Positions 48,257-60,790 are shown, numbered from the stretch's first letter. The stretch: 64,000 bases of DNA from Actinernus sp. WN-2022 (GCA_030867875.1 JAOWCC010001589.1:87567537-87631536), one strand, 5' to 3'. A program made the numbers and translations. Notes: generated from the sequence alone by a model not told the origin.

Positions 48257-49271
48257 TCCCAACACGTGACAGGATCAACCAATCAGATTCGACACCTGCC
48301 CGATCCTGGTTTTGATCTATATAGTGTGCGAAGCAACGGAGCAACGGAGCGAAGATTCGGGGCCATTCTTAACCTTTATTTTGCTGAAACTAAAGGTTTC
48401 TTCGAATGAAATACCAAGATGTTCAGTTATTCTAGGGCTGACAGGACTTTTAGGGGCTTTCAATGGAAAATTCTCACATTTACGAAAGGGATGTGGCGAT
48501 CCAAATATCGCACAGTAAGCTAGTCTAGCCGGCCGGAGGATTGTCGATGGTTTTGGTCCAATAATCCACGGAAACTGAAAGAAAATGCCTGTACTGCTGC
48601 ATCTAAGTGCCATACGATTGCAGTGTTGCCATGATATTGTTGAAATGCTCTTCATTACCATCACACACTGTGAGGAGGTCAAATCAGTGAGGGATTGATT
48701 GTTTGCAATGTTGGCTGTAATTGTTTACTGCGAAGTCGATCCTCTCTTGAAAATGAAATACTCTTGAGATTACACAACTGGGAAGTCTTGACTAAACCAG
48801 TCAAACAATGCCGAACTTTGCGAAGACTTCAATTCAAGAGTCGGAAAAGCTGGAAGTGAACAGTGATTGACCCTTGGCTTTGAACGCGAACGGAAATCAG
48901 AACTGGTGAGGTTGAAATTATGTGTTTATATATATGCAAATCTTACTTGTTCCCCACTTTTAAATTAAGTGTAATGGTGACTGTAATTCGAACTGGAAAT
49001 GAAATTGTCCGTAAGTTGAACTGTATGTGACTTTATAGAGACCAAGAAGGAAAAAAGTTAAAATCGATCGTCAAAACAATAACAGAACTCGGAAGATACA
49101 GAGGCATTCGAATTTACTACGAATTATACCCATAAACAGAACTGGATATGACTTACAAACCGAGAATACCGAATTAAAATTGAATTGAATGTGAAACTGT
49201 CAAAAGAAGAGCAGAATTGGTTGTGTAAAGCCATACTGGAGAGTACAATTATATAAGTTATGGCGGGAAGA

Positions 49272-49540
49272 GGGGCAGGTTTGGAATTGATAGACCCCCC
49301 CCGGATATTTGTAGAGCATCAAATGCCCCACTGTGGAGTCAAGTGCTCCATGGTGGGGCTTTGGTACGGGTGCAAATCTCTTATCAAATTCACTATTTTG
49401 ACTCTTTCTACAAATGAATTCCTCACCCTGCCAACTTTTGTTTGCTCCAAAATGTCTCACCCCTGGGACAAACACTCAGTTAAATGCCCCACTTATGCCC
49501 CCCACCCTTGGGGAAGGGCAGGTTTGGAATTGGTAGAGCT
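49272..49540. repeat. G/C-run rich segment bounded by a direct repeat
   Basis: gggcaggtttggaattgata at 49273 recurs as gggcaggtttggaattggta at 49516. The interval contains ccccactgtggagtc and ccatggtggggc, wording close to the 884-bp element at 40706. Confidence 0.6.
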
Positions 49541-49834
49541 ATACACAGATACTGGAACTGATTAGAACAATCATAAATAGAATTGGGTGTGGAGATTTAT
49601 TTACCAAGCGAACACTGTTGCCCTGAAAAATATGTTGAAAAGTCAACTTGAAATACTGAAGAAAGAAGACAAAGAAGTATTTATGTTTTCAGATAACCAA
49701 TTGAACTGATATATAATTTATATGCTTTCACTTGTATACTGATATTATTATTACACTCATGAACAGACAATATTTAGCTTCATTAGTGACATATTTTAAT
49801 TGATATTAATCTAAATCATGTTCCACGCATTTCT

Positions 49835-49903
49835 TAGCCTCCCCCGCAGTCGTTTTTAGGGGCTCATATTACTAGCCCCTAAAAACGACTGTGGTGGAGG
49901 CTA
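49835..49903. mobile_element. 69-bp perfect hairpin element with 9-bp target duplication
   Basis: tagcctccccc and gcagtcgtttttaggggct are answered by agcccctaaaaacgactg and ggaggcta. The 9-bp string cgcatttct occurs immediately before and after. A 9-bp duplication with foldback arms fits the Mutator superfamily. Confidence 0.85.
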
Positions 49904-49924
49904 CGCATTTCTATGTGTGTACTA

Positions 49925-50504
49925 GTTGGTGTTACCCTCATTAAATAAAGTTAATTTTCAATGCACACAATATTTTATTAAACATTAGGGACTGGTCAAC
50001 AATTAGCAGGGGAGGTGCAAAGGGGGTGGGGTGGAGATAAAAAAGTCTAAAAATGTATAGTATGTATTAGTATGAAATTTGTTGACCCTTTCTCCCCTAT
50101 AACCAATCCTTTTTCAGTTGCCCAATATTTATGACCATCCAGTTTTGGGGATTCAAAACAATATGATCCTCCCCCTTTCACAACCCCTTCCCCTGCTAAT
50201 TTCTGACCAGTCCCTTCAGCGACCACCCTTATGCAACCTGCGATGCATGGTTTTAATTATTAGTAAAACTTTGCAATTAGAAGCTCCTGTAAGTGACCGT
50301 GACCACCTTTGGAGGTTGAGAATTGTAAGAAGGTGGAAAATAGCATTTACAAACAGGTTTTGCTAATAACACTACCAATCTCGTACAAGTGCCTTTAATT
50401 TTTAATGATTTTCACGAAGTCATCCTTTTTTGGCAGAATTTATTTTAGAAACAGTTGGCCTCGTACCTAAAAGTGACAGCCCGAGTAAACGCCCAGCGGG
50501 CGTC

Positions 50505-50509
<5 letters not shown>
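49925..50509 (+). repeat. 3' shared block of the Helitron-like units (copy 1)
   Basis: 585 bp nearly identical to 52995-53570. It ends in the hairpin acgcccagcgggcgt followed by cttgtt, then runs into an ATT microsatellite. Confidence 0.95.
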
Positions 50510-50539
<30 letters not shown>

Positions 50540-51372
50540 TTTGTGTCGCTGAAATGCGCCAGCAACCAATCAGATTACACAGGAGCCCATTGTTCGATCA
50601 GCTTAAGTGTTTCTAAACACGTTTAGATATAAAAGGTATCGAATTATAATCTCAGGGTAGATTTCGTCAGGCGCGCTCAGATAACAAAGGTCAAAGCTCT
50701 CAGACAAGGCGAGACAAGGAGATATCGATTTCTATGAGTCATTGTCAGAAATCTATTCCCGGCCGTAAAATTAGGCAATACCACCGTCTGTCAATGGGTA
50801 ACTGAACTGTCAGGTCAACTACACAGCTTCTACTAGATTGAGAGACATTAATATACTGTTACATGTCTGTTAATATGGGGAAAACTGAAGAAACCCTCAT
50901 TGCATTGAGTTTGATAACTAGCCTGAAATACAGCCGCCTTCTCAGTTAGTTCCAGGGTCCTTGAATTTTCAAATGGCTCAACTCGTCGCGAGCGCAAGTG
51001 AACTTGTGAAATTATCGCCATCACGCCGCGTATACAGTCAAGTCTGTTTGTCTCGGAAAGTATTTATTGTAGTTTATATCTCTTCCCTAATTGCACTGAT
51101 GAAGGACTCGAAACCCTAAACGTCCCAGCAGCTTGTGTTACAGCTGATAAACGGAGGAAATGGCTCTACTGAAACAAAATCAAAGCGGACGAGTTTCGTG
51201 TTGTTTAGCTTTGCGGCCGAAGTCCATCATTGTCTGTGGTTCGGCGGGGAAGAAGAGTGTTCGTTGGGATTACTTTCAACAAAGTACACTGTATTTCAAC
51301 TCTGGTAAGTTTGGAGCGATTGAAAAATAAGGATGATTTTCAAAACCGGTGGCTTAAAGTCATCTGCATATG

Positions 51373-51537
51373 CAGGGCTAAAAATAATGGCCCGTCAGTC
51401 GCCGGTCAAGATCAGTATTTGGTTGAAACTGTAGTAACATTGACTGGTCAACATGACCGGCAAGGCAAAGATTTGACCGGACAAGTTCCAATTCTGGCCG
51501 GACATTGTCCGATGACCGGCCGTTATTTTTAGCCCTG
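51373..51537. mobile_element. 165-bp foldback MITE with CAGGGCTAAAAATAA ends
   Basis: The ends cagggctaaaaataa and ttatttttagccctg are perfect. Internal ccggtca/tgaccgg pairs are abundant. ATATG on both sides is a 5-bp duplication. Confidence 0.88.
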
Positions 51538-51882
51538 ATATGACATAAATATACATGGTAGCCGAATCTAGTACTTCGGCGAACGGGAAGCAAAGTAGCC
51601 TGCTTGCCGGGTCTTCTGTAATTATTTTTTTCAGAATTCTCTAAAGATTGTCCACACACTTTCAGCGGACTCTGCTGACAGTTTCACGACAAAGGATAGA
51701 AATCGGAATTATCTACGGGCCAAGATTGTGTGCCAGACCTCAATTAAATTAAAACTCGACTTAACGAACGGGATTTTATTCAAGACTTGTCACTGTGTTG
51801 TCAAGACTCAATAGACTTACTCATTCAAAATTTACGGGATCGTGTTTCGGTATCGTTGCAAGACTTACGAGGATTCTATAGT

Positions 51883-52640
51883 CTGTTATTGTGCTTTTCG
51901 TTCTTTTATTTTAATTATCGCTCTGTTTTAAAGTCTGTGTGTCTGTGATGTCGAGTACATTTCAAACTACCAAGCGTGGTTGTGAAAAGTTCCACTCGTG
52001 CAGGAATACACTGGCTTCCTGCCGAGGTCAAATCATATTCGAAGCATCCGGGGGAAATGCATGGGTTCGATTGTGTTTTTAATCCGCTAGAAATAATGAA
52101 ATTCGTTACCCAAAGCGCATGTCTACTTCTTTCATGAAACAAATAAACAACGAGAGCATTTTACTTCGACAAGCTACTAGAAGTTGGATTTGTCATTGGA
52201 AACCGTATAAACTGAACAGGATAAGACTTTGGAAATCGAAACATAGCCTGGTACAGACACATTTTTTCACTCATAAATTCGAACTGCATTCATGAGTGAA
52301 AAAAACCCTCTCAGTTTGTCTGTTATTTGCTTTTTGTTCTAATTATCGCTCTATTTAATATGTGTCTGTGATGCCTGGTACATTTCAAGCTACCAAGAGT
52401 ATTTGTTTGCTTGTGCTTTCGTAAATCCAATTTGAATCTAAAGTCCTAAACGAATATTACTGGCTCCCTGCCGAGGTCAAATCATATTCGAAGCACCGGG
52501 GAAATTCATGGGTTTGATTGTGTTTTTAATCCGGTAGAAATTATGAAATTTGTTACCCAAAGCACGTGTACTTCTTTCATGAAACAAATAAACAATCAAT
52601 TGCAAGAGCATTTAATTTCTTCAACAAGCTACTAGTTCGA
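51883..52640 (+). repeat. Diverged direct duplication inside Helitron-like unit 2
   Basis: The segment 51883-52180 and the segment 52316-52640 share, in order, tctgttatt, attatcgctct, tgtctgtgatg, tacatttcaa, cctgccgaggtcaaatcata and gaaacaaataaacaa. The copies differ by substitutions and indels. Confidence 0.75.
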
Positions 52641-52994
52641 CAAGTCCCGAAGCTATGCTCGGCAAGTCAGCATTTATTCAAGATCGTGAAGTATAATTTG
52701 AAATCATGTGGACTTCGGATGTTTTGGTATCTGCTCTTATTTTATGGAACTCGTTACCACTGGAAATGAGGTCTATTGATTCCTCGGGTTGTTTCTCTTA
52801 GTTCTTTTAATTATAGTGTTAAATTAAATAATGAACAATTATACACTCGTGTTCACTGGTGTACTGTGGAGTTAGAACAGATTAACAATAGTATTTGCAT
52901 CCGAGCATTTTGAGCTACCTGTGTTATCCTAGGGTAACCTAGCTTACTTGCAGTCACTCGTGTTCTACTTGTGTTCACTCGTTTTTAACTCGTG

Positions 52995-53570
52995 GTTGGT
53001 GTTACCCTCATTAAATAAAGTTAATTTTCAATGCACACAATATTTTATTAAACATTAGGGACTGGTCAAAAATTAGCAGGGGAGGTGCAAAGGGGGTGGG
53101 GTGGAGAGAAAAAAGTCTAAAAATGTATAGTATGTATTAGTATGAAATTTGTTGACCCTTTCTCCCCTATAACCAATCCTTTTTCAGTTGCCCAATATTT
53201 ATGACCATCCAGTTTTGGGGATTCAAAACAATATGATCCTCCCCCTTTCACAACCCCTTCCCCTGCTAATTTCTGACCAGTCCCTTCAGCGACCACCCTT
53301 ATGCAACCTGGTTTTAATTATTAGTAAAACTTTGCAATTAGAAGCTCCTGTAAGTGACCGTGACCACCTTTGGAGGTTGAGAATTGTAAGAAGGTGGAAA
53401 ATAGCATTTACAAACAGGTTTTGCTAATAACACTACCAATCTCTTACAAGTGCCTTTAATTTTTAATGATTTTCACGAAGTCGTCCTTTTTTGGCAGAAT
53501 TTATTTTAGAAACAGTTGGCCTCGTACCTAAAAGTGACAGCCCGAGTAAACGCCCAGCGGGCGTCTTGTT
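52995..53570 (+). repeat. 3' shared block of the Helitron-like units (copy 2)
   Basis: Matches 49925-50509 except for a 9-bp deletion (cgatgcatg missing) and a handful of substitutions. It ends with the same hairpin. Confidence 0.95.
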
Positions 53571-54606
53571 TATACATTATATATATACATTATACAGGGG
53601 AGTCCACAGGGGAGGGATTATTTTACCACATGCTATAATGCAATGTCTGTTTGTAAAGTAAAACCTATTAGCTACAATACAAATGTACAAATTAAGGAGC
53701 TTAATATAAAGTACCTCTGTATCTGTAATGTAGTCAATCTTGTCTGTGCGAGCAGATGTAAAAATTAACTATTAAAAAAATAAAATGACAATTCCCAAAA
53801 GTGGTTGGGTTACTTACAATAATGTTGTTCAGTACCAGAGATTTAAAATGTTGTGTTTGATGCGCACCATTAATGACCAACACCTTACCAATATATACCA
53901 CCAACCCACTATTGGCCAACAGATAAAAAACAGCTGAGAAAAAAATCGATTGACATGTTGGTCGGCAGTCGACTGACACATGGCCGACATTGCGTACAGT
54001 ATACATGATCCAAAATTTATTGACCTGACAATAAAAAGTGTTTTTGCTATCCCTCAATGTTAACGAGTAGCTGCAATAATGATCACATGTTAAGGACATT
54101 GAATGAGGCTACCCCTATTCAATTAGTTGATACCCCTCTAAAGGGTAGATTATGGCCTGATCTATCTTCAAGATTTATGCCATGGCGATTCATTGTTCAT
54201 TCTTTCCAACCTACCTCCTCCCCTTTATCCTGGCCAGCCCTTTTGTTTTACATTATTTCTTATAATAATATTGTTGTCATTTATTGCCCTCACCTTTGAT
54301 GGGTACAGCCTCTATTGTACATTAATATCAGGTTATTATAATTTATATTATTCAGTTCAACTTTGTCCATCAAACTGAGCTTGCTCTGACAATACTATTT
54401 ATTCTCGCAGTTATATTCTAAACATTTAGATATATATTTGTTATTGTCCATTCACAACTGGAATGTTTTTTTTAGATATCCCTTACCAAAAAATATTTTG
54501 GAAGACATCCCATAATTATTGCAAGTATTGATTTTAGCATTATTCAACAAAAGTACTTACAGTATATACTTTATAAATACAATGTAGACACGCAACCTAT
54601 TTGCAG
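53571..54606 (+). other. JmjC gene intron 1, distal part, nothing recognised
   Basis: AT-rich, with short open frames only, leading to the exon-2 acceptor tatttgcag. Confidence 0.5.
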
Positions 54607-54837
54607 GGCTTTCCATGTTTGGACAGAGGAATTCCTCATTTCAGAATATGGAAATCTTACACTGAGGCTTGAAGCAAAGCATGAAGATAGTGACAGAATA
54701 CCTGTAGGTGGGCAAGGAATCTTGGGAAGGGATACAGTGGAACACTTTATCGCTAATTACCAGACTATGAATGCCTATGTCATCTCACAGATTCCACAGC
54801 CAATGGAAAAAGACATTAGCATCCCATTGTGTCTAAG
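54607..54837 (+). CDS. JmjC/cupin-8 protein, exon 2
   Basis: A 231-nt exon between TTTGCAG and AG/GTAAGA. It encodes AFHVWTEEFLISEYGNLTLR followed by LEAKHEDSDRIPVGGQGIL, then GRDTVEHFIANYQTMNAYVI and SQIPQPMEKDISIPLCL. The order (a Trp-containing strand, a helix, YVxxQxPxPMxxDxxIP) is the typical region preceding the metal site in cupin-8/JmjC hydroxylases. It enters and leaves in phase 2, so it joins exon 1 and exon 3 without a break. Alone it has no metal ligands. Confidence 0.88.
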
Positions 54838-55105
54838 GTAAGAGTAACTGATACTTGGCACAATTTGGTCAATTTTGCAAACTTGTTTATAAATATTTTT
54901 CTCAGCTACAGTATGTTAAGGACCATTATACAAAGTAATTAAGATGATTGTAAATTAAGTATATATATATTGATGGTTGAATATATGTAGTAATAACTTG
55001 AGAGTATTAATGGCCTGATGCAACATTAATTGACAGTTATTTGTCATTTTGCCATGCATCAATGCACATATGACATCACAACATGAAGAGAATAAAGAAG
55101 TGCAT

Positions 55106-55690
55106 TGTGAGATGCAGTCGAGTGGTGTCGCGAACTCCAGACTCGGTATAGCACGGGGTGCGTGCAAGTTAGGTCCGCCAGTTTAACCAATTCGTGCGTA
55201 GACAATACCACAGCAGATTTAAACGTCTTTATTCACAACCAGGGGTTGATATTACTACACAGGCGAAGCGGTAAAAACTAGAATAACGTATACACAATTA
55301 GCTAAACTTAGACGGCAAAAGTCTCCAAAATATACAGATTTTAATCGAAGAAATCTAAAACGTGAATATGCGAGTAATTAACTTACATCCGATGCTGTCT
55401 CCAAGGGCTTGTGAAACTCCAAACTCCAGTAAAACTCCAAAAAACTCCGAATATAACTGCTAAACTCCGAATGCTGTTAACTCCAAGAGGAATAGGCGTG
55501 GACTGACTAAAATTCCTATGTGGCCGCAACACGTACACCTAACTAACTGATTGCATGGCATTAAATCAACTTTCTAATTATACGGGAAGATAACAAACTA
55601 AACAAACATTCCTTTTGCTGTTCGGCGGCGACTAAATAAACAGTCATTGTCTAATGCCATTAGCACTCACTGTCTATCATATACATTACA
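55106..55690 (-). repeat. 3' LTR of the BEL/Pao element
   Basis: On the minus strand it begins TGTAATGTATATG right after a purine-rich gggcgaggag tract and ends ...GCATCTCACA, giving TG...CA borders. With no 5' LTR present the length cannot be checked against a partner. Confidence 0.7.
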
Positions 55691-55751
55691 CTCCTCGCCC
55701 AAGGATGAACTTTCATCCTTGCTACCACTCCGACTTCTCCTCTCGAGCTAT

Positions 55752-58700
55752 TCGTCGTGCAGACCGTCTTCCTGGACGGGCACCAACAGGACTAGCTCCT
55801 TTATTGGGCGTAGCATAACTTTCCTCTTATTGCGATGCTGGCCTTCCTCACTTTACATCCTCGCTCTTCACGGCCTCTGTAACTCGTCCCATTGGCCACA
55901 TGTTGCGATGCTCACTCTCCTCCTTGACCAATACCACATCGCCATCTGCTAGGTCTCTCTTCTTGTCGTTCCATTTCTGTCTAATCTGCAGGTTTTGCAG
56001 ATACTCGCGCCTCCACCTAGTCCAGAACTGGTCGGCGAGGTACTGGACTCGTCTCCAGCATCGACGCGCATAAAGATCAGTAGGGATGAAGTGGCCGGGG
56101 GCCGGTCCCAGTGGGCGTATCTTCATCGTCAGCAGCATGGAAGGGGACAGAGGTTGTGGGTCATCTGTATCCGAGGGAAGGGCTGCGATTGGCCTGGCGT
56201 TAACTATGGCGGTTACCTCAGCCATCAGCGTGACGAGAAGCTCGTGCGTCAGTTGCTCTCTGCCTAGCTCTGCAAACATGGCATCTAACACTCGGCGTAT
56301 AGTAGAGATCTGCCTTTCCCAGACGCCTCCGAAGTGTGACGCGTGAGGTGGGTTAAAGATCCACTCACATCCCTGTCCGGTGGCGAACTTCTCGACCTTC
56401 TCGTTGTCTAGGTCCTTGAGTGCTTTGTCTAGCTCCGTTTTAGCACCGACAAAGTTAGTGCCGCGATCGCACCTTAGTATGGCTGCGGGGCCGCGTAACG
56501 CGAAGAAGCGGCGTAGTGCGCAGATAAAGGCACTAGTACCCATGGCTTCTAGCACTTCAACATGGATAGCTCTGCTGACGAGACAAGTAAACGTGAGGCC
56601 CCAGCGTTTGGAGTTGGCGGCTCCGCCTCTCATCTTCTTTGTCTGGACAACCCACGGTCCAAACACGTCGAATCCGACATTCGTGAATGGAGGACCGGCT
56701 TCCGTTCTGTCTGGTGGGAGGTCTGCCATGTGCTGTTCTAACGGACGCCCTCTCTGCTTCCTACAGACCACGCAAGAGAACAGCGCTTTGCTGACAGTGC
56801 TGTGGCCACCGATGAGCCAATACCCGGCTTGGCGAATGGCGCCATGTGTAATCTGTCGTCCTTGATGGTGAACTTGCCGATGATAGTGGTTAACCACCAT
56901 CTGCGAGACGTGGTGCCCCTTCGGTAGGAGTACGGGGTGTTTCTCGTTGTACTCGAAATCGGCGCGTCGTAGTCGACCTCCAACGCGAATAATACCGTTG
57001 CTATCGACGAACGGATCTAGACGACTCAGGTCTGATTTCTTCAAGATTTCCTTTCTCTTGCTAGCATGCGCACGCTCGTCTTTCCCCTTGGTGGGTTCGG
57101 AAGCCTTCGTGAATACCTTGTACTCCCTACCGATGGTGTCCGCCTGGACTGCTCGAATGATAACTGTCATGGCTTGATTTAACTCCTCCGCTGTGGGGAG
57201 TCGTAGCGTGCTGGATGATGTGATGCTACGCTCCGTCTTGTTGGCTCGACTTTGGTTCCGCTTGCGCTTGAACTCCCTTATTTTGGCGATTAGATTCGCT
57301 ATAGCGCGCTGCAGAGATGACAGACTCGAGAAGCGCGAGAACCTGTCTGCCCCTAGCCCACGCTGCCGTTGCCCGTCGATCTTGACCTTGCACGTTGCGA
57401 TCTCCTTTCGTACCTCCGGGTCTGCGTCGCTTAGCGAAGCTATCTCAGTCGGCGAGGGGATAGCTGTTTCGCGTCGCAGGAGTTCAGGACCATTGATCCA
57501 GTCGGATTCCATTAACTTGCTAGGATTGATGCCGCGCGTGGCTTGGTCAGCGGGGTTGCGCTCACTTTCTATGTACCTCCACTGGCTCGGTGTTGACACG
57601 CTACGTATCGCCTGTAATCTGTTCGCTACATACACGTAGAACCGTCGGCTCTCATTTGTGATGTAGCCTAAAACTACCTTAGAGTCGGTGTAGTATGTGA
57701 CGTCTTCTATCTTTACATCTATCTCCTTTAACACCTTTTGTACCGCTTGCGCAGCCATCACGGCGCCACACAACTCTAACCGCGGGATGCTTGTGGGCTG
57801 CACGGGGGCCACCTTAGCTTGCCCGTGCACAAACGACACATGAACTTGGTCTTTGTTGTCGAACAAGCGCAGATAGACCGCTGCTCCGATGGCGTCTTGG
57901 CTTGCGTCGGCAAACGCATGTAGCTCTGCTATTACGGTTGCGAATTCCGGTGGATGATAACATCTTGGGACACTGAGGTGTTCCAAATCTTGGAGAGACT
58001 CTTTCCAGCACTGCCAGCGCCGCGTCAACTTATCTGGTAATGGGTCGTCCCACCCGAGGGGTTTGTTAGTGTCCGTTCGCTTTCCCAGGACTACCACCTG
58101 CTGTAGTAGCTTCCTCCCTTCGAGCATCGCCGGTACCGCTAGCCCCAGGGGGTCGTATATGGAGTTGCCCACGGACAGGACTCCTCTCCTTGTGAATGGC
58201 TTATCCGGCAGGAACACTCGAAAGGTGAACGCGTCCTCCTCCAGATCCCAATACACTCCAAGGGACCGCTGAGCGGGGAGGGTATCACGACGGAAGTCTA
58301 AGTCGCGAATATCCTTTGCTCTGTCGGCCGTTGGGAAGGCTTCCATCACTTCTACCGAGTTGGACACAACCTTGTGGAGCCGTAAATTACAAGTGGCGAG
58401 CGCGGCTTGTGCGTTGGTCACTAAGTTGATGGCCTCTTGAGGGGTAGAGAGCGAGGCCAGACCATCATCCACGTAAAAGTTACGGTTCACAAAACTCTTA
58501 ACTTCTTCACCGTATCTCTCCTCGCCGTTCGTTACCGTCCTTCGCAGACCAAACGTGGCTACGGCTGGGCTCGGCCCATTGCCGAACAAATGCACGTTCA
58601 TGCGATACTCGATGACCGGTTTGCGAGGGTCGTTGTCTTGGAACCAGAGAAAGCGCAGGAAATCTCTGTCTTTAGGGTCAACGTGAAAGGAGTGGAACAT

Positions 58701-59810
58701 TTGTTCCACGTCGCACATCACTGCTACTCTCTCTTTACGGAAGCGAAGTAACACACCGAACAAATTATTCGTGAGGTCAGGGCCTGGAATCAACACCTTA
58801 TTCAGTGAGATGCCTTTGAATTCTGCCGAGGAGTCAAACACCACGCGGATTTGTGTAGGCTTTTTTGGATGATACACTCCGAAATGTGGCAGATACCAGA
58901 CGCGACCAGACCGCGCGATGAGCTCGTCAGGGGGGACTGGTGAGGCGTGGCCCTTGTTGATGGTCTTACTCATGAACTCAAGGTACTCTCTCTCCATCTG
59001 TGGCTTGTGTTTGAGTGTTTTCAATAGGCTGTTCAAGCGGTGGACGGCTTGACTCCGATTGTTTGGCATGTTGGTGTCGTTTTGGCGGAAAGGAAGCGGC
59101 ATTTCCCAATTACCGCTTTCGCTCTTGTGGATGCCCTTCTCCATTATTTCTAAGAACTTCCGGTCTTCCACTGACATGCTGATGCAGTTTTCTTCGCTCG
59201 TTGAAAGGAAGACGTTGTCTACAGACCTATGCCCGTGTTCAGTAAGGCTGTCTGTGACCTTGAACTGGTTTGGACATGGAATGACGTCATAGTCTGAGTT
59301 TCCAATTAGAAGGGGTGTGTCTCTCGAGTGCAAGGGCGTGGCACTCGCGTCTATGGCGTCTAACTCCACCCCTGTCCTGCGCGCTTGAATGTGGACTGGT
59401 CCATCGGCGAGGTCGAGGCACACCTGACCGGATACCGTCCAACCTAATACTAGCTTCTGCGCCCAGGGTGATCCTCTTGGACCGTTTTTGAACTCTCTAA
59501 CTTTTAGCAGCTCCGGCGCGTCTCTACCGATGAGTAAGTGAACGTCGGCGTTCTCGTCAAATGGCGGGATCTCGTCCGCGATCTCTCGTAGATGGGGAAA
59601 AGCTCTCGCGAGCTCTGGTGTCGCTATTTCCCGCTTGTCTTCCGGGATGTCGTCGCACTCGATTAGCGTCGGTAGACTAGACGTAGTGCCATTCATGGAT
59701 TGCAACGAAATACCCGTCACGCGCCGTCCATATTTTATCTCCTTCTCGCCGCTGTAGGTGGTCAGATAATATTTGTCTTTAGAGCCGACTGCGCGTAGTT
59801 GGTCTGCAAG
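55752..59810 (-). pseudogene. BEL/Pao pol: protease end, RT, RNase H, integrase
   Basis: One open frame of about 1,290 codons (59720-55848), preceded in frame by about 30 codons after the stop at 59811. In order: the C-terminal part of the Pao protease region; RT with VMCDVEQMFHSFHV and the catalytic FYVDDGLASL; RNase H with HAFADASQDAIGAAVY and ELCGAVMAAQ; the integrase zinc-binding HHCC (HHQGRQITHGAIRQAGYW ... CVVCRKQRG); and the integrase core (VGFDVFGPW, RCDRGTNFVGA, HFGGVWERQI: D, D, E). A C-terminal frameshift near 55850 separates the last 30-odd residues (ending about 55752). The catalytic residues look intact, so the decay is recent. Confidence 0.93.
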
Positions 59811-60340
59811 CTAGCGGCTGATTAGTGACGTATTACTTTGCTCGTCGATTATAGCGTAAACGCGATGCGACGACTCCGGTCTCAATTTACTGTAGACGTC
59901 AACTAAAACAATCTTACTACACGATAAGCCACCCGCGCTTCTGTCGCATACTGCTGTACACTTCGTATTTATATTGTCCTTAGGGACCTCGTCGACTTTC
60001 AAGAGCGTGCTATGGCGCTTGTCGTTACATATGCTGCAAGCTATCTCCTCATTGCAGTCAGCTGCCTTATGGCCGTCGGACAGACAACGAAAACAGAGTC
60101 CGTTCTGAAAAATCCAATCAGTTTTATCTTTGAGCGATTTTGCGCCGAAGACCTTGCACTCCGTCAAATCGTGACCTTCTCGGTCGTGAAATCGGCATCG
60201 TTTTCTATTGCTTAACTCTACTGACTTCGTTGGAACTGGCTCTTTGCCGCTGTCGTATATCTGCTGAATATCTCCTGCCGTGACCAGGCCCTCTGTTGTC
60301 TGACCGATTTCCACGGCGAGGTGTCGAATGGGGTTCGCGT
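59811..60340 (-). pseudogene. BEL/Pao gag-pol junction: zinc knuckles and protease start
   Basis: Encodes CRFHDREGHDLTECKVF and CFRCLSDGHKAADC, which are Cys/His knuckle motifs of the nucleocapsid type, then the protease-like start AIIDEQSNTSLISR. It ends at an in-frame TAG (59811-59813), after which the same frame continues LADQLRAV. Either the stop is an inactivating mutation or it is read through; inactivation is simpler because a frameshift lies upstream. Confidence 0.88.
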
Positions 60341-60762
60341 TTCTCTCCCGCGCGTACGTTAGGGTGGTTCTTTAATTTCGCTTGATTTTCAATGCCTCGT
60401 GCAAAGCGCTTGAAACCTGGATAGGCGTCGTTGTGACCTTCGGCGTATGTCACCACCTCGTTTTCCCACTTAGCTCTAAGTGATGATGGCAATTCCTCCG
60501 CAATCGGCCGGATAGCGTTCGGGTAGTTTAGGCAAGCTAGACCGGGCAGATATTCGATTTGGGTCTCTACGTCTGCGCACACGTCGGAATATTCCTGCAG
60601 CTTCGCGTGATCATTGCCGTTAAACGCAGCTGATTTAATTAAGCGCTCCATGAGGGCATTAGTGATGACTGCCGCGCTACCAAAACGCCTCTCTAACTCC
60701 GTCCATAAACTGCGCAAAAGACCGATCGGGTTGTTTTGTTTGAATTTTGCGATAGTTATCAA
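60205..60762 (-). pseudogene. BEL/Pao gag fragment
   Basis: A frame different from the knuckle-coding one. It contains FKQNNPIGLLRSLWTELERR, ALMERLIKSAAFNGNDHAKL and YLPGLACLNYPNAIRPIAEE then LPSSLRAKWENEVV, the pattern of the gag-like region (DUF1759 type) found in BEL/Pao polyproteins. The switch to the downstream frame occurs near 60340. The N-terminal part is lost at the element's truncation near 60790. Confidence 0.85.
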
Positions 60763-60790
60763 CGACTCGCTGTACTTCTCCGCTGGTAAA

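Larger units (their letters stand above)
48085..53570 (+). mobile_element. Tandem pair of Helitron2/Helentron-like non-autonomous elements
   Basis: Two 5' ends (attactcgggcc at 48085 and 48137) are followed by a short palindromic patch (ggcctttaggcc). Two 3' ends (50484-50509 and 53545-53570) each show gcccgagt, inverted relative to the 5' actcgggc, and then a perfect hairpin acgcccagcgggcgt and cttgtt. A subterminal inverted repeat plus a 3' terminal hairpin and lack of target duplication are features of Helitron2/Helentron elements. Unit 1 is 48137-50509 and unit 2 is 50510-53570, joined head to tail. No Rep/helicase is encoded. Confidence 0.65.
55106..60790 (-). mobile_element. BEL/Pao LTR retrotransposon, 5'-truncated
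   Basis: A minus-strand element in JmjC intron 2 with one LTR at its 3' end (55106-55690). Upstream are pol and part of gag up to about 60790, where similarity ends without a second LTR. The domain order (zinc knuckles, protease, RT, RNase H, integrase) is that of BEL/Pao. It is broken by a frameshift near 60340, a stop at 59811 and frameshifts near 55850. Confidence 0.93.
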
